A DNA stretch of 6,631 nucleotides from Bacillota bacterium (GTDB lineage: Bacteria; Bacillota; Bacilli; Paenibacillales; Paenibacillaceae): NCBI GenBank assembly GCA_023386495.1, contig JAEWJS010000143.1:1-6631 (forward strand), given 5' to 3'. Position 1 is the first letter of the stretch. Each line of letters opens with the position of its first letter. Below the pieces are notes generated by a model. The model saw only the letters and a program-made list of their open reading frames with translations. It was not told the DNA's origin and made no database searches. This document shows, one piece after another, positions 5,134 to 6,631 of the stretch. Made by a program: the position numbers and the translations under genes.

Positions 5134-6615
5134 ATGATGAAGATATTGTACGCAGCCGCAGAAGGAAATCCATTCGTGAAGACGGGCGGGCTGGCCGACG
5201 TGATCGGCGCGCTGCCCAAGGCGCTTCGCAAGCTCGGCGCTGACGTGCGCGTCGTGCTGCCGCTCTACGCAGCCGTTCCGGAATCGTACAGGAACAAGAT
5301 GAAGCTGACGGCCGAGCTCGAGGTCCCCGTCGGCTGGCGAATGAAGTACTGCGGCGTCTGGGAGCTGGCGCTGGAGGGCGTCACGTACTATTTCTTGGAC
5401 AATGAGGACTATTATAAGCGTGAGGGGCTGTACGGTTACGGCGACGACGGCGAACGGTTCGCGTACTTCGGCAGGGCCGTGCTGGAAATCCTTCGTCACA
5501 TCGATTTCGTGCCGGACATTATCCATTCCCATGATTGGCATGCGGGAATGGTAAGCGCGCTGCTGGAGAAGCATTATCGGCATGATGACAGGTACAGCGG
5601 CATTCGCACGGTATTCACGATTCACAATCTGCAGTATCAAGGCGTGTTCCCTTATGAGGTGTTGGGCGATCTGCTGGGGCTCGATCATGAGCATTTTGCC
5701 TCCGGCCAAGTGGAATACCACGGCTGCGTGAATTACTTGAAGGCCGGCCTCGTCTTCTCCGATTGGGTCACGACCGTCAGCCACTCCTACGCCGAAGAGA
5801 TCCGATCGCCGGAATTCGGCCACGGGCTGGACGGCGAGCTGCGCTTCCTCGGCAGCAAGCTGTCCGGCATCTTGAACGGCATCGACGAGAAGGTCTACAA
5901 TCCGGCGAAGGATCCGCATCTGTTCGTTAACTACCGGACGAATCTGGCCAAGAAGGCGATGAACAAGCTCGCCTTGCAGCGCACGTTAGGCCTGCCGGAG
6001 CGGGAGGAAGTGCCGATGATCGGCATGGTGAGCCGGATGACCGCGCAGAAGGGCTTCGACCTCATCGAGGACGGCTTGCCGAGCCTGCTCATGCAGGACG
6101 ATGTGCAGGTCGTCATTCTTGGCGCGGGCGACCATCACTACGAGCGGCTGCTGAGCGATTATGCCGCCCGCTGGCCGAATCAGCTATCCGTGCAGCTTAA
6201 GTTCGATGAAGGCTTGGCGCGTCAGATCTATGCGGGATCGGATCTGTTCTTGATGCCTTCCCGCTTCGAGCCGTGCGGCATCAGCCAGATGCTGGCGATG
6301 CGGTACGGGGCGCTGCCCATCGTACGAGAGACGGGCGGGCTGAAGGATACCGTCATCCCCTACAACGAATATACAGGGGAAGGCAACGGGTTCTCGTTCG
6401 GACCGCACAGCACGCAGGATATGCTCCACACTGTTCGGCTGGCGCTCGCGTACTATACGCTGCCGGAGCATTGGAAGCAGGTCGTGAAGAACGCGTTCGC
6501 CGGCGATTACAGCTGGAAGCAATCGGCGATTCAATATATGGAGCTGTATCGGTCGTTAACGGACGCGGCGATTGCCGCGGAAGTCGCGGCAGCGGCCGAA
6601 GAGCAGATCGTATAG
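5134..6615 (+). CDS. glgA: glycogen synthase (ADP-glucose type)
   Basis: GlgA transfers glucose from ADP-glucose to the non-reducing end of an alpha-1,4 glucan; it is a GT5 enzyme with two Rossmann-like (GT-B) domains. The 493-residue length is normal for the family. The N-terminal half shows KTGGLADV at 16-23 (the K-x-G-G sugar-nucleotide motif), IIHSHDWHAG at 129-138, TIHNLQYQG at 162-170 and VTTVSHSYAEEI at 212-223. The C-terminal half has GILNGID at 245-251, MVSRMTAQKG at 298-307 with the conserved Arg and Lys that contact phosphates, and SRFEPCGISQMLAMRYG at 376-392 carrying the conserved Glu379. ETGGLKDTV follows at 399-407. The protein ends in an alanine/glutamate-rich tail (about 476-493). 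The ATG at 5134 lies 6 nt after AAAGGGG; ATG at 5137 is possible, and TTG at 5128 abuts the Shine-Dalgarno and is unlikely. The 14-nt gap to glgB implies a shared transcript with GlgC's product as substrate. Confidence 0.96.
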   Translation: MMKILYAAAEGNPFVKTGGLADVIGALPKALRKLGADVRVVLPLYAAVPESYRNKMKLTAELEVPVGWRMKYCGVWELALEGVTYYFLDNEDYYKREGLYGYGDDGERFAYFGRAVLEILRHIDFVPDIIHSHDWHAGMVSALLEKHYRHDDRYSGIRTVFTIHNLQYQGVFPYEVLGDLLGLDHEHFASGQVEYHGCVNYLKAGLVFSDWVTTVSHSYAEEIRSPEFGHGLDGELRFLGSKLSGILNGIDEKVYNPAKDPHLFVNYRTNLAKKAMNKLALQRTLGLPEREEVPMIGMVSRMTAQKGFDLIEDGLPSLLMQDDVQVVILGAGDHHYERLLSDYAARWPNQLSVQLKFDEGLARQIYAGSDLFLMPSRFEPCGISQMLAMRYGALPIVRETGGLKDTVIPYNEYTGEGNGFSFGPHSTQDMLHTVRLALAYYTLPEHWKQVVKNAFAGDYSWKQSAIQYMELYRSLTDAAIAAEVAAAAEEQIV

Positions 6616-6631
6616 GAATGATGCAATAAGA

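Noticed and set aside
5101..5919. A 272-codon open frame on the minus strand opposite glgA
   Set aside because: It is antisense to conserved GlgA motifs and has no family resemblance; the GC-rich third positions of glgA explain it.
1..6631. Search for mobile elements, CRISPR arrays, tRNA or rRNA genes and novel defence-type modules
   Set aside because: No terminal repeats, spaced direct repeats, transposase motifs or cloverleaf-like segments were seen. All five genes are recognisable chromosomal families with similar GC-rich codon use.

Overview
This 6.6 kb window looks like chromosomal DNA from a GC-rich, spore-forming-type Firmicute, most likely Paenibacillaceae (Paenibacillus or Cohnella-like). 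The reasons are strong purine-rich Shine-Dalgarno sites (GGAGGGG, AAAGGGG, GGAGGA), an xpaC-telA gene pair arranged like xpaC-yaaN of Bacillus subtilis, and glycogen enzymes of the Bacillus type: a GlgB with a short N-terminus and a GlgC without the long enterobacterial N-terminal extension. The genus assignment is inference from remembered family sequences, not from a search.

Layout from left to right. (1) Positions 19-1650, minus strand: a two-gene unit of an XpaC-like protein (1138-1650) followed 33 nt later by a TelA/YaaN-family toxic-anion-resistance protein (19-1104). (2) Positions 1651-1780: an intergenic strip with a good Rho-independent terminator for glgC (about 1734-1764, minus strand) and a weak candidate promoter for the xpaC-telA unit. 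(3) Positions 1781-2992, minus strand: glgC, ADP-glucose pyrophosphorylase. (4) Positions 2993-3181: a 189-nt AT-rich divergent control region. (5) Positions 3182-5119, plus strand: glgB, branching enzyme. (6) Positions 5134-6615, plus strand: glgA, glycogen synthase, 14 nt after glgB and probably co-transcribed with it. The last 16 nt hold no recognisable gene start. No gene-free stretch exceeds 300 nt.

Together GlgC, GlgA and GlgB form a complete glycogen synthesis route. GlgC makes ADP-glucose from glucose-1-phosphate and ATP, GlgA extends alpha-1,4 chains, and GlgB adds alpha-1,6 branches. Neither glgD nor glgP is visible, and the genes are split into divergent units rather than the single glgBCDAP operon known from B. 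subtilis.

The most interesting part is the divergent region. It contains a sigma-E-like promoter match facing glgC, a weaker one facing glgB, a 13-nt imperfect inverted repeat (11/13) centred on the glgC -10 element, and an anti-Shine-Dalgarno stretch in the putative glgC leader. The start codon of glgB is not a clear ATG. All regulatory calls come from motif matching by eye. The window does not appear to hold a new multi-gene system: the five genes are recognisable families.
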